Shown here: piece after piece, positions 41,631-53,378 of the stretch
Numbering within the stretch: position 1 is the first letter of the stretch
Layout of the letters: every line of letters begins with the position of its first letter
NCBI RefSeq assembly: GCF_023078455.1
Contig: NZ_CP095740.1
Location: forward strand, 4,554,501-4,618,500
Direction: 5' to 3'
DNA from: Luteibacter aegosomatis
Lineage (GTDB): Bacteria > Pseudomonadota > Gammaproteobacteria > Xanthomonadales > Rhodanobacteraceae
Length of the DNA stretch: 64,000 nucleotides
Translations under genes and position numbers: made by a program
The notes under the pieces: model-generated
What the model was told of the DNA's origin: nothing
Seen by the model: only the letters and a program-made list of their open reading frames with translations
Database searches by the model: none

Positions 41631-44231
41631 GTGGAGCACGAAACAAGTCCGGGGCTCCCGAACACCGCCGCGAAGCCCGCGTTCTACGCGACCCTGCTCC
41701 GTCGTATCGGTGGCCCGCTGCTGTCCGTCGGCCTGCTGTGCCTGGCGCTCTGGGCGCTGCACGCCATGTCCAGCGAGGTCACCTACCGGCAGATCGCCGG
41801 CTACGTGCATGCGCTGTCCGACGGCGATATCGCCCTGGCGGTGCTGCTGACCGCGGCAGGCTATGCCGTGATGACCCTCTACGACTGGTTCGGCCTGGCC
41901 AGCATCGGCCGCCGGCTGCCGGCCAGGCGCGTGGGCCTGATCTCCTTCATCAGCTATGCCTTCTCCAATGCGCTGGGCATGTCGCTGCTCGTCTCGGGCT
42001 CCATCCGCTACCGCTTCTACGTGCAGGCCGGCCTCTCCACCGGGGAGGTGGCGCGCGTGGTGCTCTACACCACGCTGAGCTTCTGGCTGGGCCTGGCCGC
42101 GCTCACCGGCGTCACGCTGTTGCTGGTGCCGATCCCCGCCGACATCCCGTTCGCGAACCTGCGCATCCCGCTGGCGATCGTGCTCGCCCTGGTGCCGCTG
42201 GGCTGGATCGCCATGGCGCTGACGATGCGCCGCCCCCTGCGGATCGGCCGGTGGGCGATGACCGCGCCCGCGCCGCTGGTGGCCGTGCGGCAGGTGCTGA
42301 TCGGCGCGCTGGACTGGGGGCTGGCCGCCGGCGTGCTCTACGTACTGATGCCCGAGGCCATCGTGGGTGGCTTCGGGCATTTCCTCGCCATCTTCGTGCT
42401 CGCCCAGATGGCCGGTCTCATCAGCCACGTGCCGGGCGGCCTGGGCGTGTTCGAGGCGGTGATGCTGGCCGGTTTCGGCGCCACCGGCAACGAGGGACTG
42501 GAAGCGCCCATCCTCGGCGCGCTCGCCGCGTATCGCCTGGTGTACTACCTGCTGCCGCTGGCCGCCGCCACGCTGATGGTGATCTGGCGCGAGGTGCGCG
42601 CCCTGCGCCACGCCACGCTGATCAGCCCGTGGTTCAGCGCCGTGCTGCCGCCGTTCTTCGCCGGCCTCACCCTGGTCTGCGGTGCCGTGCTGCTGTTCTC
42701 CGGCGCCACCCTGGCGATCCCCGGCCGCATGGATATCCTTCGCGGCTTCGTGCCGTTGCCGCTGGTGGAAGCGGCGCATTTCCTCTCCAGCGTGGTGGGC
42801 ATGCTGTTGCTCATCCTCGCCCGCGGTCTCCAGCGACGGCTCGATGCCGCCTACGTGCTGACCCTGGTGATGCTGATCCTCGGCGCGGTGTTCTCGTTGC
42901 TCAAGGGCATCGACTACGAGGAAGCCTCGCTGCTGTGCCTGCTGGCCCTGGCCCTCGCACCGGCGCACCGGCACTTCTATCGCCGCGCCTCGCTGTTTCG
43001 CGCCACCTTCTCGCCCGGCTGGGTGCTGGCCATCGCCGCCGTGTTCGGCTGCGCCACCTGGCTGGTGTTCTTCAGCTTCAAGCACGTGGAATACAGCAAC
43101 AACCTCTGGTGGGAGTTCAGCTTCCGCCATGGTGGCGCGCCTCGCGCCCTGCGTGCGCTGGTCGGCGCCGCCGCCGTGGTGATGCTGTTCGCGCTGGCCA
43201 ACCTCATCCGCCCCGAACGTCCGCGCCGCGCGCGTCCGGGCGAAGCCGAGATGGCCCGGGCGATGCCCCTGCTGAAGGCCTTCGATTCGGCACAGGCCCA
43301 CCTGGCGCTCGTCGGCGACAAGACGCTCATGTTCGCCCCCGACGACCGCGCCTTCCTCATGTACGACATCGAGGGCCGCAGCTGGGTGGCCATGGGCGAC
43401 CCGGTGGGCGAGGACGAGGACGCGCGCCGCGAACTGGTTTGGGCGTTTCGCGAGGCCTGCGAACGCGCCGGGGGATGGCCGCTGTTCTACCAGGTGCGCC
43501 CGGCCGACCTCGACCTCTACCTCGAAGTGGGCATGAACCTGCTGAAGATCGGCGAGGAAGCCCGCGTGCGCCTGGAGACCTTCAACCTCGACGGCAAGTC
43601 GAAGAAGACCCTGCGCGGCACGGTGAACAAGCTGTCCCGCGACGGCCTGCGCATGGAGGTGGTGCCGGCCGAGCGGGTACCCGCCCTGCTGCCTCGCCTG
43701 AAGACCATCTCCGACGCCTGGATGCGCGACAAGAAGGTGCGCGAGAAGCGCTTTTCCCTGGGCCTTTTCGACGAGCGTTACCTGGCCCGCACGCCCATGG
43801 CGGTGGTCTGGCAGAACGACGAGCCGGTGGCCTTCGCCAACATGTTCCTCACCACGTCGAAGGAGGAAGCCTCCGTCGACCTCATGCGCCACCTGCCCGA
43901 AGGCCCCGCCGGCATCATGGATTTCCTGTTCATCGAACTGATGGTCTGGGCGAAAGCCGAGGGCTATCGCTGGTTCAACCTCGGCATGGCGCCCCTGTCG
44001 GGCCTGACCAACCGGCGCACCGCGCCGCTGTGGAGCCGCTTCGGCGCCATGGTGTTCGGCCGCGGCGAGCGCTTCTACAACTTCCGCGGGCTGCATCGTT
44101 ACAAGGACAAGTTCGATCCCGAATGGGAGCCGCGCTACATCGCGGTGGGCGGCGGCATCGCGCTGCCGCTGGCACTGGCCAACGTCGCCAGCCTGATTTC
44201 GGGCGGCCTGGGCGGGGTGGTGCGCCGGTGA
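41631..44231 (+). CDS. mprF: MprF: lysyl/aminoacyl-phosphatidylglycerol synthase and flippase
   Basis: An 866-residue membrane protein. About 14 membrane segments form the N-terminal flippase half (IGGPLLSVGLLCLALWALHAM; VGLISFISYAFSNALGMSLL; MAGLISHVPGGLGVFEAVML). The C-terminal cytoplasmic GNAT-like synthase (DUF2156) of about 300 residues carries LKAFDSAQAHLALVGDKTLMF, SWVAMGDPVG, KKTLRGTVNKLSRDGL and FNLGMAPLSGL. It transfers an amino acid from aminoacyl-tRNA to phosphatidylglycerol and flips it, lowering surface charge and resistance to cationic peptides. The GTG at 41631 is the most likely start (866 aa, family-typical). Its stop overlaps virJ by 4 bp. Confidence 0.93.
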   Translation: MEHETSPGLPNTAAKPAFYATLLRRIGGPLLSVGLLCLALWALHAMSSEVTYRQIAGYVHALSDGDIALAVLLTAAGYAVMTLYDWFGLASIGRRLPARRVGLISFISYAFSNALGMSLLVSGSIRYRFYVQAGLSTGEVARVVLYTTLSFWLGLAALTGVTLLLVPIPADIPFANLRIPLAIVLALVPLGWIAMALTMRRPLRIGRWAMTAPAPLVAVRQVLIGALDWGLAAGVLYVLMPEAIVGGFGHFLAIFVLAQMAGLISHVPGGLGVFEAVMLAGFGATGNEGLEAPILGALAAYRLVYYLLPLAAATLMVIWREVRALRHATLISPWFSAVLPPFFAGLTLVCGAVLLFSGATLAIPGRMDILRGFVPLPLVEAAHFLSSVVGMLLLILARGLQRRLDAAYVLTLVMLILGAVFSLLKGIDYEEASLLCLLALALAPAHRHFYRRASLFRATFSPGWVLAIAAVFGCATWLVFFSFKHVEYSNNLWWEFSFRHGGAPRALRALVGAAAVVMLFALANLIRPERPRRARPGEAEMARAMPLLKAFDSAQAHLALVGDKTLMFAPDDRAFLMYDIEGRSWVAMGDPVGEDEDARRELVWAFREACERAGGWPLFYQVRPADLDLYLEVGMNLLKIGEEARVRLETFNLDGKSKKTLRGTVNKLSRDGLRMEVVPAERVPALLPRLKTISDAWMRDKKVREKRFSLGLFDERYLARTPMAVVWQNDEPVAFANMFLTTSKEEASVDLMRHLPEGPAGIMDFLFIELMVWAKAEGYRWFNLGMAPLSGLTNRRTAPLWSRFGAMVFGRGERFYNFRGLHRYKDKFDPEWEPRYIAVGGGIALPLALANVASLISGGLGGVVRR

Positions 44232-45013
44232 GGAAGATCCTTCGTTACGTCCTGCTCGGCCTGGGCCTGGTCCTCGCCGTCGGCTTGCTGGCCTGGCATC
44301 CCTGGACGCGCGCGTCGCTGGAAGTCTCCACCGTCGAACTGCCGGCGCTGACATCCCCCCCTAAAGGCCAGGAAGACCTGCTGGTGGTGATCTACTCCGG
44401 CGACGGCGGCTGGTGGGACCTCGACCAGCGGTTGGGCGCCGTGTTCACCCAGCGCGGCGTGCCGGTGGCCGGCATCAGCACGTTCAAGTACTTCTGGCGA
44501 TACCGTTCGCCCGAGGAATCCGCGCACGACCTCGACCGGCTGCTCGACAAGTACACCGCGCAGTGGCACAAGCGCCGCGTGCTGCTGATCGGCTACTCGT
44601 TCGGTGCCGACGTGCTGCCAACCATCGTGGAAGGCATACGGCCGGACAATCGCGCCCGGCTGAGCCAGCTGGTGCTGCTCTCGGGCAGCCGCGACGTGAA
44701 CTTCGAGATCGAGCTCGAGGGCTACATGAAGCAGGGCTGGTGGACCACGCACACCCACAACTTCCTGCAGTGGATCAACCCGGTGGTGCACACCGATGCC
44801 ATGCCGCCCATCGTGCGGCTGGGCGGCAGGCCGCCGATGGCCTGCTATTACGGCGAGGAAGACGCCGACGACAGCCTCTGCACCGACAAGCGCCTGCCCG
44901 CCTTCGTCACGGTCTACAAGAAGCCCGGCTCGCACCACTTCGACGAAAACTACGAGCGGCTGGCCACCGAGCTGATCCAGCGCATGCCCGACAACGCCTC
45001 CACGCCGCCTTAA
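44228..45013 (+). CDS. VirJ/AcvB-family alpha/beta hydrolase
   Basis: A 261-residue protein with an N-terminal membrane anchor or signal (RYVLLGLGLVLAVGLLAW). The VirJ-type hydrolase domain has the nucleophile elbow GYSFG (Ser124), DGGWWDLDQRLGAVF, FKYFWRYRSPEESAHDL, and the late His in KPGSHHFDENY. The GTG start overlaps the mprF stop by 4 bp (GTGA). The Agrobacterium homologue AcvB hydrolyses lysyl-phosphatidylglycerol and is encoded beside the synthase, so this protein is likely the periplasmic turnover enzyme for the MprF product. That role is inferred from family and context. Confidence 0.88.
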   Translation: MRKILRYVLLGLGLVLAVGLLAWHPWTRASLEVSTVELPALTSPPKGQEDLLVVIYSGDGGWWDLDQRLGAVFTQRGVPVAGISTFKYFWRYRSPEESAHDLDRLLDKYTAQWHKRRVLLIGYSFGADVLPTIVEGIRPDNRARLSQLVLLSGSRDVNFEIELEGYMKQGWWTTHTHNFLQWINPVVHTDAMPPIVRLGGRPPMACYYGEEDADDSLCTDKRLPAFVTVYKKPGSHHFDENYERLATELIQRMPDNASTPP

Positions 45014-45134
45014 CGCGTTGGCGGGCCTCGGCGGGAGGAGGTCCTGTCACGGAACCTTCACCCCGGCGCCACCGTAAATTTCCCTTTTCGGTATCACGCT
45101 GCTCGTTCGGGAGGGAACGGCAGAGGATCCGACC

Positions 45135-45302
45135 ATGCAAAGAGAACCCGGAAAACGCGATTACGGCACCTCGGACTGCGCGCAACTGCGCAGCCTGGCC
45201 AGCCGCGGCACCCCGCCGCCCCTACCTGCCAAACCGGCGCCGCGCGACGTGCCCCAGCCGCGGCATCCGTCCCGCCCCGTGACTCGCCGCGTCCCCGCGT
45301 GA
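45135..45302 (+). CDS. Candidate small basic proline-rich protein (55 aa)
   Basis: A 55-codon ORF begins with ATG and GAGG 9 nt upstream. The peptide starts MQREPGKRDYGTSDCAQLRS and continues Pro/Arg-rich to RVPA. It has no membrane segment and one Cys, and I recognise no family. It lies between virJ and the sRNA candidate. The short length and its low-complexity C-terminus leave it uncertain; it could be a chance ORF. Confidence 0.35.
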   Translation: MQREPGKRDYGTSDCAQLRSLASRGTPPPLPAKPAPRDVPQPRHPSRPVTRRVPA

Positions 45303-45341
45303 TGTCGATTTTGAGGAATATCTCCTCTTATCGAGCAAAGT

Positions 45342-45370
45342 TTGCCGATTTTTAAGAATCCTCCTATATC
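45342..45370 (+). promoter_or_regulatory. Sigma70-type promoter of the sRNA candidate
   Basis: -35 TTGCCG (45342-45347), a 17-bp spacer and -10 TATATC (45365-45370), each 4 of 6 to consensus, in a locally AT-rich stretch unlike the surrounding GC-rich DNA. Start expected about 45376-45378. A GAGGA/TCCTC dyad lies just upstream at 45313-45327. Confidence 0.6.
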
Positions 45371-45376
45371 CGTCGG

Positions 45377-45613
45377 GCACGCGCGTGCGCAAGATATCGT
45401 CCGTGCCCCCGCATGGTCTTCCGGCCGCGGGGGCAGCGAATCGCCGATGACCGATCCGACGGCAGGATGCCGTCCGTCCCTAGTGCCAGGATCGATCCCC
45501 CCTTCATCGGCGATAACGCCGCGCCGGTTACGCCGGGCCGCGTTATGTGGCTTGCCACTTGACCAAGGGACGGTCGCCATGGCCCTCCGCGTGAGCGCGA
45601 GGGCCATGTTTTT
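45377..45613 (+). ncRNA. Candidate structured small RNA (about 237 nt)
   Basis: Between the promoter and a strong terminator there is no credible ORF but several complementary segments: GCCCCCGC/GCGGGGGC (45405-45412 with 45427-45434); ATCGCCGATGA (45440-45450) with TCATCGGCGAT (45504-45514), an 11-bp stem enclosing a GACGGC/GCCGTC hairpin (45458-45474); and ATAACGC (45513-45519) with GCGTTAT (45540-45546), which competes with the end of the previous stem. The last hairpin is the terminator. I do not recognise it as 6S, tmRNA, SRP or RNase P RNA. A regulatory small RNA, possibly with alternative folds, is the simplest reading. Confidence 0.55.
45578..45613 (+). terminator. Rho-independent terminator of the sRNA candidate
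   Basis: CATGGCCCTC (45578-45587) pairs perfectly with GAGGGCCATG (45599-45608); the 11-nt loop can add three G-C pairs; five T's follow at 45609-45613. This works only in the + direction. Confidence 0.8.
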
Positions 45614-45624
45614 GGCGGCTTCCC

Positions 45625-45636
45625 TATAATCGGTCG
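45625..45636 (+). promoter_or_regulatory. -10 element giving a leaderless transcript
   Basis: A consensus TATAAT at 45625-45630 is separated by only 6 nt from the ATG at 45637, so initiation at +7 would coincide with the A of the start codon. No good -35 is visible 17 bp upstream; it would fall in the preceding terminator. Confidence 0.5.
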
Positions 45637-45798
45637 ATGGGCTGCCTTCCTCTTCCGTTGTTCATGCTGCTGGGTTGCGGCATCGGCTACGCCGTGGGCG
45701 CGCGCTCGGGCGCCGTCTGGGGTGCGGGTACCGGGCTCGTGCTCGGCGCCATCCTGACCTTCGTCCTGTTCCGCGCCATGCGTCGCGCGAACCGTTAG
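45637..45798 (+). CDS. Small hydrophobic membrane protein (53 aa)
   Basis: MGCLPLPLFMLLGCGIGYAV begins the 53-residue peptide, followed by a Gly/Ala-rich turn and a second hydrophobic stretch (GTGLVLGAILTFVLFRAM) with a basic end RRANR. Two short membrane segments with the basic tail in the cytoplasm are likely. There is no Shine-Dalgarno, but the ideal -10 box 6 nt upstream suggests leaderless translation. Codon use is like its neighbours. Its stop overlaps the convergent gene's stop by 4 bp. No family recognised. Confidence 0.62.
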   Translation: MGCLPLPLFMLLGCGIGYAVGARSGAVWGAGTGLVLGAILTFVLFRAMRRANR

Positions 45799-46562
45799 GC
45801 CTTTTTCCCGAAGAATATCGACAGGCCGAGGCCCGCCCTCACCGACGGGCCATGGCGGCCGACGCGGTGGAGCGCATAGGCATCCAGTTGCACGTGATCG
45901 CCGATCGTATAGGCGAGGCCGCCGCCGGCCTGCACCTCGTTGCCGTCCTCGGCGTCGTGAATGGCGTCCATCTCCACGTAGCCCATCCCGTTCTCGCCGA
46001 ACGTGCGCCCGAAGGTCGGGGCGAGCGTCCAGGTATTCCGGCCCTTCAGGCGATCGAGGTTGGCGTAGAGCGTGTTCTGGTGATCCTTGTCCGGCTTCCA
46101 CTGCATCGTGCTACCCAGGCTGTACTGGCGTGCACCGTTGCCGAAGTCCTCGTCGCCGTTGGCGAAGGTCACTTCGCCGAGCGCGGCCCAGGTGAAGCTC
46201 CCGTCGCCGTCGGTGCCCGAGGGCGCGTATTTCAGCGCCACGCTGCTGTCGCCATGGCCGACCGCGTGGCGGCGCTCGGCGCCGCCACGTTCCTCGAGGC
46301 GGTTCCATGCCGAGCCGCCGATCTGGCCTTCCCATGCGCCGCCCAGACCGATGCGGATCAGGCTATCGGCGGTATAGGTCCGGTCGAGCAGGCCGTCCTG
46401 GCGTTGGCGTTCGTAGGTAGGCAGGCCCTGTTCGAGCGCGAGCGTGCCGGCGGGGAGCACCGACGTGGCGAAGCCGGCGCCGGGACGGTCGAAGTCGGGC
46501 GGGTCCGCGAGTGCGACCGTGGGGAGGGCGGCGAGGGCGACCAGGGCGAGACGTTTTTTCAT
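45795..46562 (-). CDS. Outer-membrane transporter-like protein (MetA-pathway-of-phenol-degradation type)
   Basis: A 255-residue exported protein: signal peptide MKKRLALVALAALPTVALA, then a beta-barrel-type mature part with alternating polar and aromatic residues (LADPPDFDRPGAGFATSVLPAGTLALEQGLPTYERQRQDGLLDRTYTADSLIRIGLGG, SFTWAALGEVTFANGDEDFG, ...LGLSIFFGKKA). It looks like the transporter family often labelled 'putative MetA-pathway of phenol degradation'. A real transport role is not established for the family. The gene converges on the small leaderless gene. Confidence 0.78.
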   Translation of the reverse strand: MKKRLALVALAALPTVALADPPDFDRPGAGFATSVLPAGTLALEQGLPTYERQRQDGLLDRTYTADSLIRIGLGGAWEGQIGGSAWNRLEERGGAERRHAVGHGDSSVALKYAPSGTDGDGSFTWAALGEVTFANGDEDFGNGARQYSLGSTMQWKPDKDHQNTLYANLDRLKGRNTWTLAPTFGRTFGENGMGYVEMDAIHDAEDGNEVQAGGGLAYTIGDHVQLDAYALHRVGRHGPSVRAGLGLSIFFGKKA

Positions 46563-46609
46563 GCGGTCATTCTTCGCATGAACTGTCGTTTTCGCGTGTA
46601 GTGGCGCAA

Positions 46610-46692
46610 GACGCTGGGCTCCTGCCTTCGCAGGAGCGACGAACTACACCAATAACCTCACGTCGCTCCTGCGAAGGCAGGAGCCCAGCGCC
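46610..46692. repeat. BIME-like pair of REP-type palindromes
   Basis: Two 32-bp arms (GACGCTGGGCTCCTGCCTTC...GGAGCGACG at 46610-46641 and its complement at 46661-46692, one mismatch) face each other around 19 bp. Each arm is itself imperfectly palindromic around CTTCGCAG. It is the best copy of the family also seen at 6451-6494 and 56622-56722. Confidence 0.82.
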
Positions 46693-46711
46693 TTGCGTTC
46701 GGTCTTCGCGA

Positions 46712-48919
46712 CTACGGCGCCTTCGCCATCGGAAAACTCTCGGGCAGTTCGATCTTCGCCTCTCCTTCGAAATGCACCGCCGTGCGACCGAGCTTCAACG
46801 TGTAGCTCCCGGCGCCGATGCGCCAGCGCCGACCCGCGTCGTCCCAGCGCGCGAGCGCCAGCGGTTCCAGCGGGATATCGACGCGACGGCTCGCTCCCGG
46901 ATCGAGCGTGAGCTTCGTCCAGCCCGCGAGGCGGCGCGTGCCGCCGGACGGACCCGTGACGTAGATCTGCGGCACGTCGGCGGCCGCGACCTTGCCTGTG
47001 TTCTTCACGGTGAGGTGGGCGACCGGGCGACCCGACGGATCGGTGTCCACGCTGAAGCCGTCGTAGGCGAAGCTCGCGTAGGTGAGGCCATAGCCGAACG
47101 GGAACAGCGGCTCCTTGCCGGTCTTCTCGTACCAGCGGTAGCCGACGTCGGCCCCCTCGATGTTGTAGTCGATACGCTCGGCCGGCGCGCCGCTGGCGGG
47201 CAGGCCCGCGCCCTGGATGACCGGCCGGGGCAGCTGCGACTCGTCCTTCGGCCAGCTCAACGGCAGGCGGCCGCCGGGCGACACCTTGCCGTACAGCAGG
47301 CGGGCGATGGCGTCGCCGCCGCCCGAGCCCGGGTACCACGCCTGGAGCACGGCGCCGACCTGGTCGAGCCAGGGCATCTTCACCGGGCCGTTGGTTTCCA
47401 GCACCACGACCGTGTGCGGATTGGCCTTGGCCACCGCCTCGACCAGCGCGTCCTGCCCGTCGGGCAACGCGAGGTCGGGCGTGTCGAAGGATTCGGCCGC
47501 CCATTTGGTCACGAAGACGATCGCCACGTCGGCGGCCGCGGCCGCTTTCGCCGCGGCGACGGGGTCGGTACCCGGATCGAACGTGGCCTTTTCCGCCAGC
47601 GGCCGGATGAACGCGAGCGGCGCCGACGGGTGGTATTTCACCGGGCCCGGCCAAGTCGTGGGCTGCAGGCCGGTCACCGGATCGCCGGACAGGTCGGTGA
47701 CCAGCGACGAGCCGCCGCCGGCCAGCACGCCCTTGTCGGCATGACCGCCGATCACCGCCACCGATTGGCCCTTGCCGGCCAGGGGGAGCAAGCCGGCCTC
47801 GTTGCGCAGCAGCACCGCGCCGGCTTCCTCGGTATCGCGAGCCACGTCGCGATCGGCCGCGACGTCGATCTTCCCGACCTTCGGCGGCTCGTCGATCACG
47901 CCGTGGGCGAACAGGCTGCGCAGGATGCGGCGGGCCATGTCGTCGAGCCGCTCCCTGGGAAAGCTGCCGTCGGCCAGCGCGGCGCGCAGCGGCTTGTCGA
48001 AGAAGACCTCCGCATCGAACGCTTCCGCCGCCGATTCCTGGTCGAGCCCGGCCAGCGCCGCCGTGGCGCCGCTGTGCGCACCGCCCCAGTCGGACATCAC
48101 GAAGCCGCGAAAACCCCACTCGCCCTTGAGCACGCGGTTGAGCAGCCAGTCATGCTCGCCGGCCCAGGTGCCGTTGACCTTGTTGTACGAGGACATCACC
48201 GAACCGGGATCGCCCTTGGCGATGGCCAGCTGGAAGGCCAGCAGGTCGGATTCGCGCATGGCCACCGGATCGAGTTCGGCGCTATGCGAATTGCGGCCGG
48301 TCTCCAGGTCGTTGACGGCGAAGTGCTTCACCGTGGCCACGATGCGGCTGTCCTGCACGCCTTTCACCGCCGAACCCACCATGGTGCCCGCGAGTACCGG
48401 ATCCTCGCCCGCGTATTCGAAGTTGCGGCCGTTGCGCGGATCGCGCGCGATGTTGACGCCACCGACCAGCATCACGCCGAAGCCGCTGTCGCGCGCCTCG
48501 CCACCGATCATGCGTCCACCCGCCCGGGCCACGGCGGGATCGAAACTGGCGGCGGTGGACAGCCCGGCGGGCAGCGAGATGCCGCCCTTGCCGGCGTAGG
48601 CCGGGCGCGCGACGCCCAGGCCGGCGTCGGTCTCCTGCACCACGGGAAGACCCAGGCGCGGAATCCCCGGCATGTAGCCCGCGCCACCCAGCGCGCCTTC
48701 GGGCGGCGTGGCCTCCTTCTCGTTTTCCTTTCTGCCGAATTTGGAGTGGATGAGGGCGAACTTTTCGTCGTCGCTCATCGCCGCCACCACGAGTTCGGCG
48801 CGCTTGTCGGCCGACAGCGAGCGGTCCATCCAGGGCCTGTCCGGCGCCGTGGCGGCCGAAGCGGTACCGGCAAGGCCGATGGCGACGGCGAGGGCGGTGG
48901 GGCGCAGGATGGAAGGCAT
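46712..48919 (-). CDS. GH3 beta-glucosidase-type glycoside hydrolase, exported
   Basis: A 735-residue GH3 enzyme. Signal peptide MPSILRPTALAVAIGLAGTASAA, then the barrel domain with GIPRLGLPVVQETDAGLGV, KHFAVNDLETGRNSHS, SSYNKVNGTWAGEHDWLLN and GFRGFVMSDWGG, where Asp277 is the nucleophile. The alpha/beta sandwich (AVIGGHADKGVLAGGGSSLV) and a C-terminal fibronectin-III-like domain (VAHLTVKNTGKVAAADVPQIYV) complete the three-domain layout. It should release terminal beta-glucose or a related sugar. The gene is preceded by the REP-type pair after its stop. Confidence 0.94.
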   Translation of the reverse strand: MPSILRPTALAVAIGLAGTASAATAPDRPWMDRSLSADKRAELVVAAMSDDEKFALIHSKFGRKENEKEATPPEGALGGAGYMPGIPRLGLPVVQETDAGLGVARPAYAGKGGISLPAGLSTAASFDPAVARAGGRMIGGEARDSGFGVMLVGGVNIARDPRNGRNFEYAGEDPVLAGTMVGSAVKGVQDSRIVATVKHFAVNDLETGRNSHSAELDPVAMRESDLLAFQLAIAKGDPGSVMSSYNKVNGTWAGEHDWLLNRVLKGEWGFRGFVMSDWGGAHSGATAALAGLDQESAAEAFDAEVFFDKPLRAALADGSFPRERLDDMARRILRSLFAHGVIDEPPKVGKIDVAADRDVARDTEEAGAVLLRNEAGLLPLAGKGQSVAVIGGHADKGVLAGGGSSLVTDLSGDPVTGLQPTTWPGPVKYHPSAPLAFIRPLAEKATFDPGTDPVAAAKAAAAADVAIVFVTKWAAESFDTPDLALPDGQDALVEAVAKANPHTVVVLETNGPVKMPWLDQVGAVLQAWYPGSGGGDAIARLLYGKVSPGGRLPLSWPKDESQLPRPVIQGAGLPASGAPAERIDYNIEGADVGYRWYEKTGKEPLFPFGYGLTYASFAYDGFSVDTDPSGRPVAHLTVKNTGKVAAADVPQIYVTGPSGGTRRLAGWTKLTLDPGASRRVDIPLEPLALARWDDAGRRWRIGAGSYTLKLGRTAVHFEGEAKIELPESFPMAKAP

Positions 48920-49045
48920 GGTCGCGGCTCGATCGGGAAAAGCAGAACCTTGGCGCCGTAACGTTTTTATCGCAACCCTCGAGACGGTGAAGGGTTACCC
49001 TCGACGCTTGCCGGGGAGCGTTTCCGCCCCCATCCAAGTGGTTCA

Positions 49046-53350
<4,305 letters not shown>

Positions 53351-53378
53351 CGTCCTGCGTCGTCGCTTCGTCTGCTTT

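Noticed and set aside
45377..45613. 6S RNA, tmRNA, SRP RNA or RNase P RNA
   Set aside because: The characteristic conserved blocks of these RNAs (such as a tmRNA tag peptide or the SRP apical loop) were not found, and the neighbours do not fit.
45342..45629. 95-aa ORF in the sRNA region
   Set aside because: No Shine-Dalgarno, no recognisable family, and it overlaps the promoter, all stems and the terminator.
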